NCBI GenBank assembly: GCA_017651315.1
Contig: JAGCDE010000034.1
Coordinates: 44,544-108,543 of the forward strand
Length of the DNA: 64,000 bases
Origin: Bacteroidaceae bacterium
GTDB taxonomy: Bacteria; Bacteroidota; Bacteroidia; Bacteroidales; Bacteroidaceae
Direction: 5' to 3'
Positions 1-8,908 of this stretch are shown in pieces. The notes beneath the pieces were generated by a model. It did no database searches, was not told the origin of the DNA, and was given only the letters and a program-made list of their open reading frames with translations. How positions within the stretch are numbered: the stretch's first letter is position 1; each line of letters opens with the position of its first letter. The translations under genes were made by a program, and so were the position numbers.

Positions 1-262
1 AGGAATGGGACATCAGCCCACCGCCGGAGCACAGAATGACCGCAGTGCCGGTAGCCTTGCCGGCATCTGGCAGGAACACCGTCATGGATGGAGTCACCAC
101 TCCGGATATCGTCTGTATCCGGCCGTCCTGTCCGCGGTTCACGCGCTCATTATCCTGAACGCCCTCACTGCCGGGAGCGACCCCGTCGTAAAGCCTTATC
201 TCCTGCTGCGCAAAGCATGTGGTTGCCACTGCCAGCGCGAATAATGCCAATCTGATCCTCAT
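1..262 (-). CDS. Secreted alpha/beta-hydrolase (acetylesterase-like), 3' end cut by window
   Basis: Partial gene starting at ATG 262-260 and running off the window start; about 87 codons are visible. The N-terminus MRIRLALFALAVATTCFAQ is a signal peptide ending at a signal peptidase I type site. The mature part contains a DGVAPGSEG stretch and a later VILCSGGG segment, the strand plus oxyanion-hole region of an alpha/beta hydrolase. The same arrangement (PDGAPTSNG, then VLACPGGG) is seen in the complete esterase at 6282-7181, so the two look like paralogues that deacetylate plant polysaccharides in the periplasm. The catalytic serine lies outside the window. Its start is 7 bp after the stop of the carboxylesterase gene, so the two are probably co-transcribed. 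Confidence 0.75.
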   Translation of the reverse strand, partial: MRIRLALFALAVATTCFAQQEIRLYDGVAPGSEGVQDNERVNRGQDGRIQTISGVVTPSMTVFLPDAGKATGTAVILCSGGGLMSHS

Positions 263-269
263 ATAGCTT

Positions 270-1817
270 TCATTTAAGTGAACCGGTTGCCAGGAAAGCA
301 TCCAGTTTCTGGAAACAGTGCCGGTTGATTATCTCCTCCAACTCACGGTCAAAGTTATGACCCACCTCTATTTCAGGTCCGAACATATAACACTCACCGT
401 TCCCGCGGCTGTACGGATGCCACTCCGGCAGACCCTCCACGTTCGGATTGCCGGTGTGCGCGAAGTTGGCCCATGACTGCGCCATGCGGTCAGCCAGGCG
501 CAGGTCTGATTCTGACGGATTGGGGAGGTCACGGCCGGCGTGATGCAGGGTGTTGAAGCAGAAGTTGAGCTCAGCTCCATGAGCCGAGATATGTGTTGAC
601 GGGGATTTCCATGTAAACATGTAATTATATACCGGAGCATTCATCGAAGCCGATGCCGCATCGGCCGTGATTACCGTCTTGGCACGGAAAAGCCAGTCGA
701 TAGAGGGCAGATCCTGCGGAACATAGTCCGGCCATGCCTTGGCAAGCGCGGCGGCGTATGCATCGGTCTCATCGCCGAATGTAGAGCGAACGGCATCCTT
801 TGCCTGCTCGAGAGTCATCTCACGATTGTAACTGCCACGCTGCAGCTCGTTGAAAGTGGTACCTATTATAAGAGGTATATCCTTTGACATCTCAGCAAAA
901 TCCGGCTGGAAAGGCTGCTGAAGCAACACCTCACCATCGGGCACGGGGCCGAATCCCCACATGATGGGAGTGCCGGGTGTACGGGTGCCTACGCTTGCAG
1001 ACAATGCACGCTGTCCGGCCTGGTAAAGACGGTCGTAGGGCACATCCTTTATGCGGTCCGGCTCATTGTGAGGTATGCCTAACTGGTCCAGAACCGCCAG
1101 GCCAAGCTCCTCGCTCATCTGCTTGTTGTTCACGTTCAGAATGGTGCCGCTCATGATTATTGCCTTATGGAACAACCCTTTGGCTCCTGGCATACACATG
1201 AGGGTTCCAACCTTGCCGCCACCGCCGGACTCGCCGAATATGGTCACGTTATCGGGGTCGCCGCCAAACTTACTGATATTGTCACGAACCCACTCAAGAG
1301 CCTTCACGGCATCCATCATGCCCACGTTGCCGGAATATTTGTACTTGGGGTCACCGGTTGCCGAAAGGTCCAGGAACCCTACAATGTTGAGACGATGGTT
1401 AATGCTCACCACAACCACATCCTTCTTGGCCAGGCACATGCCCGGGTTCCATGCCGATGTACCGGAGTCAAAACCGCCTCCGTGACACCAGAACATAACG
1501 GGTTTCCTGCCTTTAAGGTCTGTGGTCCAGACATTGAGCACACAGCAGTCCTCCGCACTGCCCGGCTGTATCCGGCCGCTCTGCAGGGACTGCGGCCCCC
1601 ACTCCGTGCAGTCCATCACGGTATCCCACTTCTCCACCGGAGCCGGCGGCATACACCGCTCCGCCTTAGCGTACGGGATACCCTTGAACGCCATAGTGCC
1701 TTCCTCATCAAAACCGCGTATTTTACCGTTGGTTGTACTCACCACGTAAGTGTCAGCGGCCTGGCAGGCGGTCAGCATTCCTGCTGCCGCAATAATAAAC
1801 AACAGAATCTTTCTCAT
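270..1817 (-). CDS. Secreted type B carboxylesterase
   Basis: A 515-residue carboxylesterase/lipase family protein, the usual length for type B carboxylesterases. An N-terminal signal peptide ends near LTACQAAD; the cysteine suggests a lipoprotein. The oxyanion-hole motif CHGGGF lies near residue 110, and the nucleophile elbow is GESGGGG (GxSxG) near residue 195. A conserved glutamate is expected in the TFNELQRG region and the histidine is near HGAELNF. It hydrolyses carboxylic esters; in this setting the substrate is likely an acyl group on plant cell-wall material, which is inference. It is followed 7 bp downstream by a second esterase gene (262 to 1). The start fits a clean hydrophobic signal sequence. 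Confidence 0.85.
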   Translation of the reverse strand: MRKILLFIIAAAGMLTACQAADTYVVSTTNGKIRGFDEEGTMAFKGIPYAKAERCMPPAPVEKWDTVMDCTEWGPQSLQSGRIQPGSAEDCCVLNVWTTDLKGRKPVMFWCHGGGFDSGTSAWNPGMCLAKKDVVVVSINHRLNIVGFLDLSATGDPKYKYSGNVGMMDAVKALEWVRDNISKFGGDPDNVTIFGESGGGGKVGTLMCMPGAKGLFHKAIIMSGTILNVNNKQMSEELGLAVLDQLGIPHNEPDRIKDVPYDRLYQAGQRALSASVGTRTPGTPIMWGFGPVPDGEVLLQQPFQPDFAEMSKDIPLIIGTTFNELQRGSYNREMTLEQAKDAVRSTFGDETDAYAAALAKAWPDYVPQDLPSIDWLFRAKTVITADAASASMNAPVYNYMFTWKSPSTHISAHGAELNFCFNTLHHAGRDLPNPSESDLRLADRMAQSWANFAHTGNPNVEGLPEWHPYSRGNGECYMFGPEIEVGHNFDRELEEIINRHCFQKLDAFLATGSLK

Positions 1818-1897
1818 ATTATCGTCAAATAAAAGTTTGAAAAGGGACGGGTGAAAATCTGAAAAAGAGAACCGTCCACTTATTCATATTTCTCACC

Positions 1898-3592
1898 TTA
1901 CTGCAGTTTGCGGTAATGAATCCTTTTTGGCTCCTGATACCCCAGCTGCTTAATCTTGTAGTCCTCGTATTCGGAATACGAACCCTCATAGAAGACCACC
2001 TTTGAGTCGCCCTCGAATGAGAGGATGTGGGTGCAGATGCGGTCGAGGAACCAGCGGTCGTGGCTTACCACTACGGCGCAGCCTGCAAAATCGTCCAGGC
2101 CCTCCTCAAGGGCACGCAGGGTATTGACGTCGATATCGTTGGTAGGCTCATCCAGAAGCAGGACGTTACCCTCCTCCTTGAGTGCCATGGCTAACTGCAG
2201 GCGGTTTCGCTCGCCACCTGACAGCACGCCACACTTCTTCTCCTGATCGGCACCGGTAAAGTTGAACCGGCCCAGATAGGCGCGCGCGTTGATGTCACGC
2301 CCGCCCATGCGTATCAGCTCATTGCCGCCGCTTACCACCTGATAGACACTCTTTTCGGGGTCAATATCCTTGTGCTGCTGGTCAACGTATGCGATCTTTA
2401 CGGTCTCACCTATCTCAAAAGTGCCCTTATCGACCTTTTCCAAACCCATGATAAGGCGGAACAGAGTGGTCTTACCTGCACCGTTGGGGCCTATCACACC
2501 GACTATGCCGTTTGGCGGCAGCGAGAAGTTGAGGTCATCAAAGAGCAGTTTGTCGCCGAAAGCCTTGGCAACTCCATGGGCCTCGATGACCTTGTTGCCA
2601 AGACGCGGACCGTTGGGGATGAAAATCTCCAGTTTCTCCTCCTTGGCCTTTACGTCCTCGTTCATCAGCTTGTCGTAAGAGTTGAGACGGGCCTTACCCT
2701 TGGCCTGACGGGCTTTGGGCGCCATGCGCACCCACTCCAACTCACGCTCTAAGGTCTTGCGGCGCTTGGAAGCCTGTTTCTCCTCCAAGGCCAGACGCTG
2801 TGACTTCTGCTCCAGCCAGCTGGAGTAGTTGCCCTTCCATGGAATACCCTCGCCGCGGTCCAGTTCCAGAATCCAGCCGGCCACATTATCAAGGAAGTAT
2901 CGGTCATGGGTAACGGCAATGACCGTACCTGCGTACTGGTTCAGGTGCTGCTCTAACCACTGTATGCTCTCGGCATCCAGATGGTTGGTAGGCTCGTCTA
3001 ATAGCAGTATATCGGGTTGCTGCAACAAAAGACGGCACAGAGCCACGCGGCGGCGCTCACCACCGGACAGGACGCCGGTCTTCTGGTCCTCGGGCGGACA
3101 GCGCAGGGCATCCATCGCCTGCTCAAGACGGTTGTCTATGTTCCACGCATCGGTTGCATCAATCATATCCTGGAGCTCGGCCTGGCGGGCCATCAGGGCA
3201 TCCATCTTGTCAGGGTCCTCATAATATTCGGGCAGCTCGAACTTATGGTTCACCTCATCGTACTCCCTAAGGGTGTCATAAATCTGCTGCACGCCCTCCA
3301 TTACCACCTCCTTTACGGTCTTGTCGGGGTCAAGCTGCGGCTCCTGAGGCAGATAGCCCACGCTGTAACCGGGGCTGAACACCACCTGTCCCTGAAAACT
3401 CTTTTCTATGCCGGCGATTATCTTGAGCAGGGTTGATTTACCACTGCCGTTAAGGCCGATGATACCTATCTTGGCTCCGTAAAAGAAGCTCAGATATATA
3501 TCCTTCAGTACCTGTCTGTTGTTCTGGAAGGCCTTGCTCACGCCCACCATGGAGAAGATTATCTTCTTGTCGTCTGCTGTTGTCTGTGCCAT
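1898..3592 (-). CDS. ettA: ABC-F translational throttle ATPase EttA
   Basis: A 564-residue soluble protein with two ABC ATPase domains and no membrane segments, the ABC-F layout. Domain 1 has Walker A GLNGSGKST near residue 47, signature LSGGERRR and Walker B LLLDEPTNHLD. Domain 2 has Walker A GPNGAGKTT, signature LSGGERNR and Walker B LLLDEPTNDID. The arm insertion and inter-domain linker (ERELEWVRMAPKARQAKGKARL) match EttA rather than Uup, which is separately present at 19185. EttA binds the ribosomal E site and gates the first elongation steps according to ATP/ADP level. It is a single gene with its own promoter at 3617-3648. Confidence 0.92.
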   Translation of the reverse strand: MAQTTADDKKIIFSMVGVSKAFQNNRQVLKDIYLSFFYGAKIGIIGLNGSGKSTLLKIIAGIEKSFQGQVVFSPGYSVGYLPQEPQLDPDKTVKEVVMEGVQQIYDTLREYDEVNHKFELPEYYEDPDKMDALMARQAELQDMIDATDAWNIDNRLEQAMDALRCPPEDQKTGVLSGGERRRVALCRLLLQQPDILLLDEPTNHLDAESIQWLEQHLNQYAGTVIAVTHDRYFLDNVAGWILELDRGEGIPWKGNYSSWLEQKSQRLALEEKQASKRRKTLERELEWVRMAPKARQAKGKARLNSYDKLMNEDVKAKEEKLEIFIPNGPRLGNKVIEAHGVAKAFGDKLLFDDLNFSLPPNGIVGVIGPNGAGKTTLFRLIMGLEKVDKGTFEIGETVKIAYVDQQHKDIDPEKSVYQVVSGGNELIRMGGRDINARAYLGRFNFTGADQEKKCGVLSGGERNRLQLAMALKEEGNVLLLDEPTNDIDVNTLRALEEGLDDFAGCAVVVSHDRWFLDRICTHILSFEGDSKVVFYEGSYSEYEDYKIKQLGYQEPKRIHYRKLQ

Positions 3593-3616
3593 AAACCTGA
3601 ATTATTTTACCGGCAA

Positions 3617-3648
3617 CGAAGATAAAAAAAATGAATCACACCTGCAAA
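3617..3648 (-). promoter_or_regulatory. Bacteroidetes promoter of ettA
   Basis: On the minus strand TTTG (3648-3645) is followed after 20 bp by TATCTTCG (3624-3617), close to the Bacteroidetes consensus TTTG-N19-21-TAnnTTTG. It lies 25 bp above the ettA start. Confidence 0.6.
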
Positions 3649-3663
3649 CCACCATGCCTTGTA

Positions 3664-3828
3664 AGAATCTGTTTTGATTTGTTCCGTGAAGATGATTATG
3701 GGCTATTTTACCCTCTGGTTTTATCGTTTCCGAGGGAATAATGGAGGTCCATTTTGACTGAGGAACGATGAAAGCAGAGGATAAAAGAGACTATAAGAAA
3801 TTTATGGAAACAAATCAAAACAGATTCT
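3664..3828. repeat. Long imperfect hairpin element with 20-bp terminal inverted repeats
   Basis: The left end AGAATCTGTTTTGATTTGTT (3664-3683) is the exact reverse complement of the right end (3809-3828). The interior also folds back on itself. For example, 3708-3731 (around TTTTACCCTCTGGTTTTATCG) is nearly complementary to 3765-3787 (around CGATGAAAGCAGAGGATAAAA). The whole 165 bp can therefore form one long hairpin with a short loop near 3740-3750. There is no reading frame. One diverged arm recurs at 61351-61379. It resembles a MITE- or REP-like non-autonomous element, and no transposase is visible. Confidence 0.75.
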
Positions 3829-3871
3829 AAGTTTACCTTGCATCTATGAGTGGAAATGAATGAGGAATTGT

Positions 3872-3927
3872 TACCTTTGCAATGCTGTTAAACCCCGGCA
3901 GTCCAGCCCGACTGCTCCCCGAGGTTT
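3872..3927 (+). promoter_or_regulatory. Promoter -7 box and structured leader upstream of the outer-membrane protein gene
   Basis: TACCTTTG (3872-3879) fits the Bacteroidetes -7 box; no clear -33 box is seen. The leader 3890-3927 can fold: AAACC/GGTTT, CGG/CCG and CAGTC/GACTG pair with small bulges. The hairpin lies 40 nt before the start at 3968. Its role is unknown. The rest of 3593-3967 holds only the hairpin repeat and the ettA promoter. Confidence 0.45.
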
Positions 3928-3967
3928 GGCATGAACATAATACGGAACAAATACAACAGGAAACCAC

Positions 3968-4696
3968 ATGAAGAAGTTTTTCATTCTGGCCACTATCGCC
4001 ACATTGATTTCAGGCTCGGCCAGCTCTCAGGATTTTGACCTCAACATAGGCAATTCCCTGCGTCATATCCCCTATTTCTATATAGGTGTAAACAACCTGT
4101 GTCACGACAGGATTCCCAACCCGGCCGAGAGCCTGCCCCAACGGGGAGGAAAAGGACTTGAGTTCGGCTTCACGTTCGTGGAATACGGATATCAGATAAA
4201 CGATTTCCTGGACCTGAGCACCTCACCCTATATTTCCCGTTCCCGATACTGGCTTGCCAATGCCAACTATCTGGCACAGTCAAGGGATATAATGAGTAAC
4301 CGCCGCCTTATCATCACCAATTCCGACTGGGATGGTCAGGAGGTCAAGCAGGGTTACCTGCGCTACTGGAGCATCCGCATTCCCGTCAACTTCGAGATTC
4401 ATTCCGCAAATTCACGGGGCCCCTGGCTGGTATTAGGACCGGAACTGGAATACAGGTTCGGCGAGGCATCGATAGTCAAGACGGAAGGGAGCAAGAAGAG
4501 GAAGAAAGTTACCAACGACCTCAATACGAACCCGCTCTCGCTCAATGCGGTTCTCAAGTTCGGTATAGATGATTTCGGAATCATTGCAAGGTATTCGTTC
4601 AACAGTCTCTTCAATGAAGACAACCCTGTCGATGTGGCACCTTTCATGATAGGTCTTGCATTTGACTTTTCGGCCGAATTCCATTACAGCCGATGA
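3968..4696 (+). CDS. Predicted outer-membrane beta-barrel protein
   Basis: A 242-residue secreted protein; MKKFFILATIATLISGSASSQ is a signal peptide. The mature part is made of alternating aromatic and polar strands (LEFGFTFVEYGYQ, LGPELEYRFGEA, FGIIARYSFNS) and ends in GLAFDFSAEFHYSR. This pattern suits a small outer-membrane beta-barrel such as the PorT or OmpW-like groups, but I do not recognise the exact family. The stop overlaps a possible ATG of the next gene at 4693 (ATGA), so the two are probably translated together. Function is not assignable from sequence alone. Confidence 0.65.
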   Translation: MKKFFILATIATLISGSASSQDFDLNIGNSLRHIPYFYIGVNNLCHDRIPNPAESLPQRGGKGLEFGFTFVEYGYQINDFLDLSTSPYISRSRYWLANANYLAQSRDIMSNRRLIITNSDWDGQEVKQGYLRYWSIRIPVNFEIHSANSRGPWLVLGPELEYRFGEASIVKTEGSKKRKKVTNDLNTNPLSLNAVLKFGIDDFGIIARYSFNSLFNEDNPVDVAPFMIGLAFDFSAEFHYSR

Positions 4697-4725
4697 ACCT
4701 GATAAAACCTCTACTCAAAGACATA

Positions 4726-5847
4726 ATGATTACCATCAGGGAAGTCCTGACCGAAAAGGACAAGAAACGGCTCTTCAAGTTCCCGATTGAACTGTATCGT
4801 AACTGCGAGTATTATGTCCCGGTGCTCATAGGCGATGAGATGGACACCTTCAATCCCTCTAAGAACGGTGCATACAGCTATGCCGAGAGCCGGCTCTGGC
4901 TGGCTTACCGTGACGGAAGGATTGTGGGACGCATTGGAGCGATACTCAACCACGCCGCCAATGAGAAGGATAATGTCAGGCAGCTGAGGTTCACCCGCTT
5001 TGACTTCATCGATGACTATGAAGTCTCGAAGGCTCTTTTCGACACTGTAGTCAGATGGGCGGAAGAGTTGGGAATGACCGAGGTTGTCGGTCCGTTAGGA
5101 TTCTCCAACTTAGACAAGCAGGGTATGCTTGTAGATGGTTTTGACCAGCTCGACATGTACATCACGCTGTACAACTACCCTTACTACATAACCCACATGA
5201 AACGTCTGGGGCTGACCAAGAAATGGGACTGGACCGAGACAAAAGTCATTGTCCCCGACAAGGTCCCCGAAAAGATGGACATGATTGCCTCCATATCCGA
5301 AAAGCGGTACGGCTATTCCGTCAAGAAGTTCAGGAACATGAAGGAGGTCAGGCCGTACATACGCAAGGCGATGGAGATAATCAACACCGCTTTCGCCAGG
5401 CTTCACGGTGTGGTGCCGCTCTCGGACAAGCAGATAGAGAACATGGAGCATCTCATCATGCTGGTAGGACGTCCGGAATACTCGCTGATGGTACAGAACA
5501 ACCTGGGTGAACTTGTGGGATTCGGATTCATCGCCCCGTCCATAAGCCGGGGTATCCGCAGCAGTCACGGGAAGCTGGGCCTTTTCTCCACCCTCAAGGT
5601 GCTTAGTGACCTCAATGACCATCGGCACATAGACTTCTACATGATAGGGGTCAGACCGGAAGACCAGAAAAAGGGTGTTGAGTGCTTGATCCTTCGTGAC
5701 GGAATCAAGGCAATCCAGTCACACGGAGGCATAGACTGCCAGACAGGACCGATGCTTGAGGACAATGCCAACGTGCAGAACATCTGGAAACATTTCGAGC
5801 ATTTCACCCACCGTCGCCGCCGCTGCTGGTCTTATCAGTTACATTGA
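4726..5847 (+). CDS. GNAT-fold N-acetyltransferase-like protein
   Basis: About 373 residues. The start MITIREV was chosen because family members I recall begin with a similar M-I-x-I-x-E-V strand; an upstream ATG at 4693, overlapping the previous stop, is an alternative that adds 11 residues. The motif YRDGRIVGRIGAILNH near residue 70 and the C-terminal segment YMIGVRPEDQKKGVECLIL resemble the acyl-CoA-binding GNAT core (V-x-P-x-x-Q-x-x-G). Proteins of this length in Bacteroidetes carry one such core after an N-terminal extension; substrates are unknown to me. It is followed at 11 bp by aroQ, which is probably in the same transcript. Confidence 0.65.
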   Translation: MITIREVLTEKDKKRLFKFPIELYRNCEYYVPVLIGDEMDTFNPSKNGAYSYAESRLWLAYRDGRIVGRIGAILNHAANEKDNVRQLRFTRFDFIDDYEVSKALFDTVVRWAEELGMTEVVGPLGFSNLDKQGMLVDGFDQLDMYITLYNYPYYITHMKRLGLTKKWDWTETKVIVPDKVPEKMDMIASISEKRYGYSVKKFRNMKEVRPYIRKAMEIINTAFARLHGVVPLSDKQIENMEHLIMLVGRPEYSLMVQNNLGELVGFGFIAPSISRGIRSSHGKLGLFSTLKVLSDLNDHRHIDFYMIGVRPEDQKKGVECLILRDGIKAIQSHGGIDCQTGPMLEDNANVQNIWKHFEHFTHRRRRCWSYQLH

Positions 5848-5858
5848 CCTACCCGCCT

Positions 5859-6290
5859 ATGAAAAGAATACTCATAATAAACGGCCCTAACCTGAACATG
5901 CTGGGGATAAGGGAGCCTGGCATCTACGGGACACGTGATTACCCTTCCCTTCTGGAATTCATACGTAAAAAAGCCGCTACACTCGGCTTGGAGACCGAAT
6001 TCTTCCAGTCCAACCACGAGGGAGCCATTGTTGACCGCATACAGCAGGCATACGGCAAGTCCGACGGCATAATAATCAATCCGGCCGCCTACACCCACAC
6101 CAGCGTAGCCATTCTCGATGCGCTCAAGGCCGTGGGTCTGCCCACAGTCGAGGTACATCTGAGTGACGTTGACAGCCGTGAGGAGTTCAGGCGCATCTCA
6201 TACGTCTCCCTTTACGCCTTGAAGACCATCAAGGGCAAAGGGTTCGACGGATACGCCGAGGCTTTGGAGTTCCTTTCCGAACTACCTTGA
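5859..6290 (+). CDS. aroQ: Type II 3-dehydroquinate dehydratase AroQ
   Basis: A 143-residue protein, typical for the type II enzyme, which converts 3-dehydroquinate to 3-dehydroshikimate in the shikimate pathway. The N-terminus ILIINGPNLNMLGIREPGIYG carries the conserved N-x-L and the lid tyrosine region. The FFQSNHEGAIVDRI motif and the catalytic-histidine segment VEVHLSD are both present, as is INPAAYTHTSVAI. I placed the start at the ATG at 5859; a TTG five codons upstream is less likely. The 3' end overlaps the convergent esterase gene by 9 bp. Confidence 0.93.
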   Translation: MKRILIINGPNLNMLGIREPGIYGTRDYPSLLEFIRKKAATLGLETEFFQSNHEGAIVDRIQQAYGKSDGIIINPAAYTHTSVAILDALKAVGLPTVEVHLSDVDSREEFRRISYVSLYALKTIKGKGFDGYAEALEFLSELP

Positions 6291-7181
6291 ACCTTCAACC
6301 GGTCTGTTGTTCTGACGGTTCAACTGAATCACCATCTGAGCGAGCCACTGCTTAAGGTCACTCATCCACTGCTCCCTATAGACGAATCCCTCGTTGGCAC
6401 ACCACCCGTGACCTCCAGTGGGATAAACGTGAAGTGCCGAGCGTACTCTGTTAGCCTGTAAGGCATTGTAATACTCTATACTGTTACGCACCGGAACCAG
6501 ATTATCATCCGAATTGGCCATGATGAAAGCGGGGGGGGTATCGCGGGTCACCTGTTTCTCATTTGAATAGAGGTCAATCAGTTCCTGTGACGCGTTATTT
6601 CCGAGGAGATAGTTATGGGATCCCATGTGAGTGAAACTCTTATCCATGGTTATTACAGGGTAGAACAGAATCTGAAAGTCAGGACGGTTTTCCGGGCCGG
6701 TAAAATGGGTGGCGGCGGTAGCAGCCAGATGTCCGCCGGCAGAACAGCCCTGAACGCCCAACTTCTTGATTCCGTACTTCTCCGCATCAGCCTTGAGAAT
6801 ACGCATGGCTTCGTGCAAGTCATTCAGAGGAACTTCATAATGGCCGTTGGGCAGGCGATACTTGAGAACGGCGAGAGTGATGCCCTGGCTGTTGTACCAC
6901 TCAGCCATATTGTTCCCCTCGGTCCCGTTCCAGACATCCACATAGCCTCCTCCCGGACAAGCCAGGACAGCCAGGCCATTGGGCTCTGCGGCAGCCCAGA
7001 CAGTCAATGTGGGCTGTGTAACGTTCGATACATGATTGCCAAGATCCCTCTCGGGACCAGTCAGTCCGTTACTGGTGGGAGCGCCGTCAGGCCAAAGGTT
7101 GATGACTGCTGTCGGAGTCTGTGCTGCCACGTTCACGAATACCGCCAATATTGAACAGGCAATGAGAATTCTTTTTTTCAT
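6282..7181 (-). CDS. Secreted alpha/beta-hydrolase, acetylxylan-esterase-like
   Basis: A 299-residue protein with signal peptide MKKRILIACSILAVFVNVAA. The alpha/beta-hydrolase core has the oxyanion strand VLACPGGGYVDVWNGTEG near residue 80, the nucleophile elbow GCSAGGHLAA near residue 146, and the acid and histidine regions ANSDDNLVPVRNSIEYY and YPTGGHGW near the C-terminus. This pattern belongs to the BD-FAE / acetylxylan esterase group that removes acetyl groups from hemicellulose oligomers. It is divergent from the GH43 gene at 7340, with a shared 158-bp upstream region containing a direct repeat, so both may respond to the same signal. Confidence 0.82.
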   Translation of the reverse strand: MKKRILIACSILAVFVNVAAQTPTAVINLWPDGAPTSNGLTGPERDLGNHVSNVTQPTLTVWAAAEPNGLAVLACPGGGYVDVWNGTEGNNMAEWYNSQGITLAVLKYRLPNGHYEVPLNDLHEAMRILKADAEKYGIKKLGVQGCSAGGHLAATAATHFTGPENRPDFQILFYPVITMDKSFTHMGSHNYLLGNNASQELIDLYSNEKQVTRDTPPAFIMANSDDNLVPVRNSIEYYNALQANRVRSALHVYPTGGHGWCANEGFVYREQWMSDLKQWLAQMVIQLNRQNNRPVEGSR

Positions 7182-7200
7182 AATACAATAGCGTTTTATC

Positions 7201-7229
7201 AGTTTCTACAGCTTATTAGTTTCTACAGC
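7201..7229. repeat. 12-bp direct repeat in a divergent promoter region
   Basis: AGTTTCTACAGC occurs at 7201-7212 and 7218-7229, a 17-bp period, between the divergent esterase and GH43 genes. It could be an operator for a dimeric regulator. Confidence 0.5.
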
Positions 7230-7339
7230 GGTAAAATTATAGATTTTCTGTCATGAAACGCTGAACATCCGGTGTTTTTTGTATTTTAGCGGATAAGATA
7301 AACAGATTCTAAAGGACTGAACAAAACCACTACAATCTC

Positions 7340-8908
7340 ATGTTCCGGCAAAACCCATACAAGGCAATTCTGGCGATACTGGCCATGACCGCCATAGCGA
7401 CAACTGCACAGACACCTGACCGGCATCAGTATCTGTGGGGAGACCAGGGCAACGGTACCTACATAAACCCGGTCCTGAACGCCGATTATTCCGATCCCGA
7501 CGTAATCCGCGTAGGTAAGAAATTTTACATGGTGGCATCCGATTTCCATTTCCTTGGAATGCAGATCTTAGAGTCCGATGACCTGGTAAACTGGACCGTC
7601 CTGACCCAGCTCTACAGCCGGTTTGACCTGCCCGGATGGGATGATAACCGCCACTACTCGGGCGGTTCATGGGCACCCTCCATCCGCTATCACGGCGGCC
7701 GTTTCTGGGTCTATTTCTGCACCCCCGATGAGGGCCTGTTCATGACATCGGCCAGGAAGCCCGAGGGCCCCTGGGAACCGCTCTGCCATGTAAAGGATGT
7801 ACCCAAGTGGGAGGACCCCTGTCCCGTATGGGATGACAAGGGTAACGCCTATCTGGGCCGGAGCGCCCACGGAGCCGGACCAATCATACTGCACCGCATG
7901 AGTGCCGACGGACGTGAGCTTCTGGATGATGGCGACACCATCTACACCGGACCGGTGGCCGAGGGCACCAAATTCCTGCGCAAGGACGGCTGGTACTACC
8001 TTATCATACCAGAGGGCGGCGTCGGCCAGGGCTGGCAGACTGTGCTCCGCTCCAAGGACCCGTACGGCCCGTATGAGCGCAAGGTAGTGCTTGAGCAAGG
8101 CCCCACAAACATAAACGGCCCGCATCAGGGCGCTCTGGTGGATACCCCCGAAGGCGAATGGTGGTTCTTCCATTTCCAGGAGACCAACCCCATGGGCCGC
8201 GTGGTACATCTGCAACCAGTGCGCTGGCAGGACGGCTGGCCGCTTATGGGAGTGGACCTGGACGGCAACGGCGTGGGCAATCCCGTGACCTCATGGACCG
8301 TGCCCAAGGTTAAGAAATCCAAAGGACCGCACCTGCCGCAGACATCGGACAACTTTGAGGGCAATACCCTGAGCCCGCAGTGGCAGTTCTGCCATAACCC
8401 GCACAATGAATACTGGAGCCTTACCGAGAATCCGGGGCACCTCACGATCAAGGCACAGCGCTCCGGCAGCCTTATGATGGCGCACAATATCATAACCCAG
8501 AAGATTATGGGCTGGAAGAGCCTGATATCGGTAACGGTCGATGTAAGCCGTTTGGCCGATGCCCGCGCCGGACTGACATCAATGGGCCAGTCATTCTACG
8601 CCATCGGAGTAACGGAACGTGACGGCAAACTCTGCCTGTATCAGGACGGAGGCTACCGCACCACCTATATCGATGACTTTGAGGTGGGCAATACCATCTG
8701 CCTGGCTCTTGAATACGATGCCCAGACCAACAAGTTCCGGTTCCTGGCCGGAGCGGACCGCAGCTCACTCCAACCCGTAGGCACGGAGTTCAGCCAGCGC
8801 AGCGGGTTCTGGAAAGGCACCCGCGTAGGCCTGTTCTGCTACAACACCAATGCCGATGGCGGTATGGCCCTGTTTGATGACTTTGAATACCCCATACAGA
8901 ACAGATGA
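7340..8908 (+). CDS. Secreted GH43 arabinofuranosidase/xylosidase with C-terminal lectin-like domain
   Basis: A 522-residue enzyme with an N-terminal signal sequence (residues 1-24). The five-bladed beta-propeller of family GH43 spans about residues 35-320. The catalytic base is Asp52 in SDPDVI, the pKa-modulating Asp is in the EDPCPVWDDKGNAY segment, and the acid Glu is in PVAEGTKF. The C-terminal 180 residues (SDNFEGNTLSPQWQF onward) form a beta-sandwich of the type found in GH43 subfamily 12 members. These remove arabinose or xylose from arabinoxylan or arabinan. The stop overlaps the start of the next gene by four bases (ATGA), indicating translational coupling. Confidence 0.9.
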   Translation: MFRQNPYKAILAILAMTAIATTAQTPDRHQYLWGDQGNGTYINPVLNADYSDPDVIRVGKKFYMVASDFHFLGMQILESDDLVNWTVLTQLYSRFDLPGWDDNRHYSGGSWAPSIRYHGGRFWVYFCTPDEGLFMTSARKPEGPWEPLCHVKDVPKWEDPCPVWDDKGNAYLGRSAHGAGPIILHRMSADGRELLDDGDTIYTGPVAEGTKFLRKDGWYYLIIPEGGVGQGWQTVLRSKDPYGPYERKVVLEQGPTNINGPHQGALVDTPEGEWWFFHFQETNPMGRVVHLQPVRWQDGWPLMGVDLDGNGVGNPVTSWTVPKVKKSKGPHLPQTSDNFEGNTLSPQWQFCHNPHNEYWSLTENPGHLTIKAQRSGSLMMAHNIITQKIMGWKSLISVTVDVSRLADARAGLTSMGQSFYAIGVTERDGKLCLYQDGGYRTTYIDDFEVGNTICLALEYDAQTNKFRFLAGADRSSLQPVGTEFSQRSGFWKGTRVGLFCYNTNADGGMALFDDFEYPIQNR

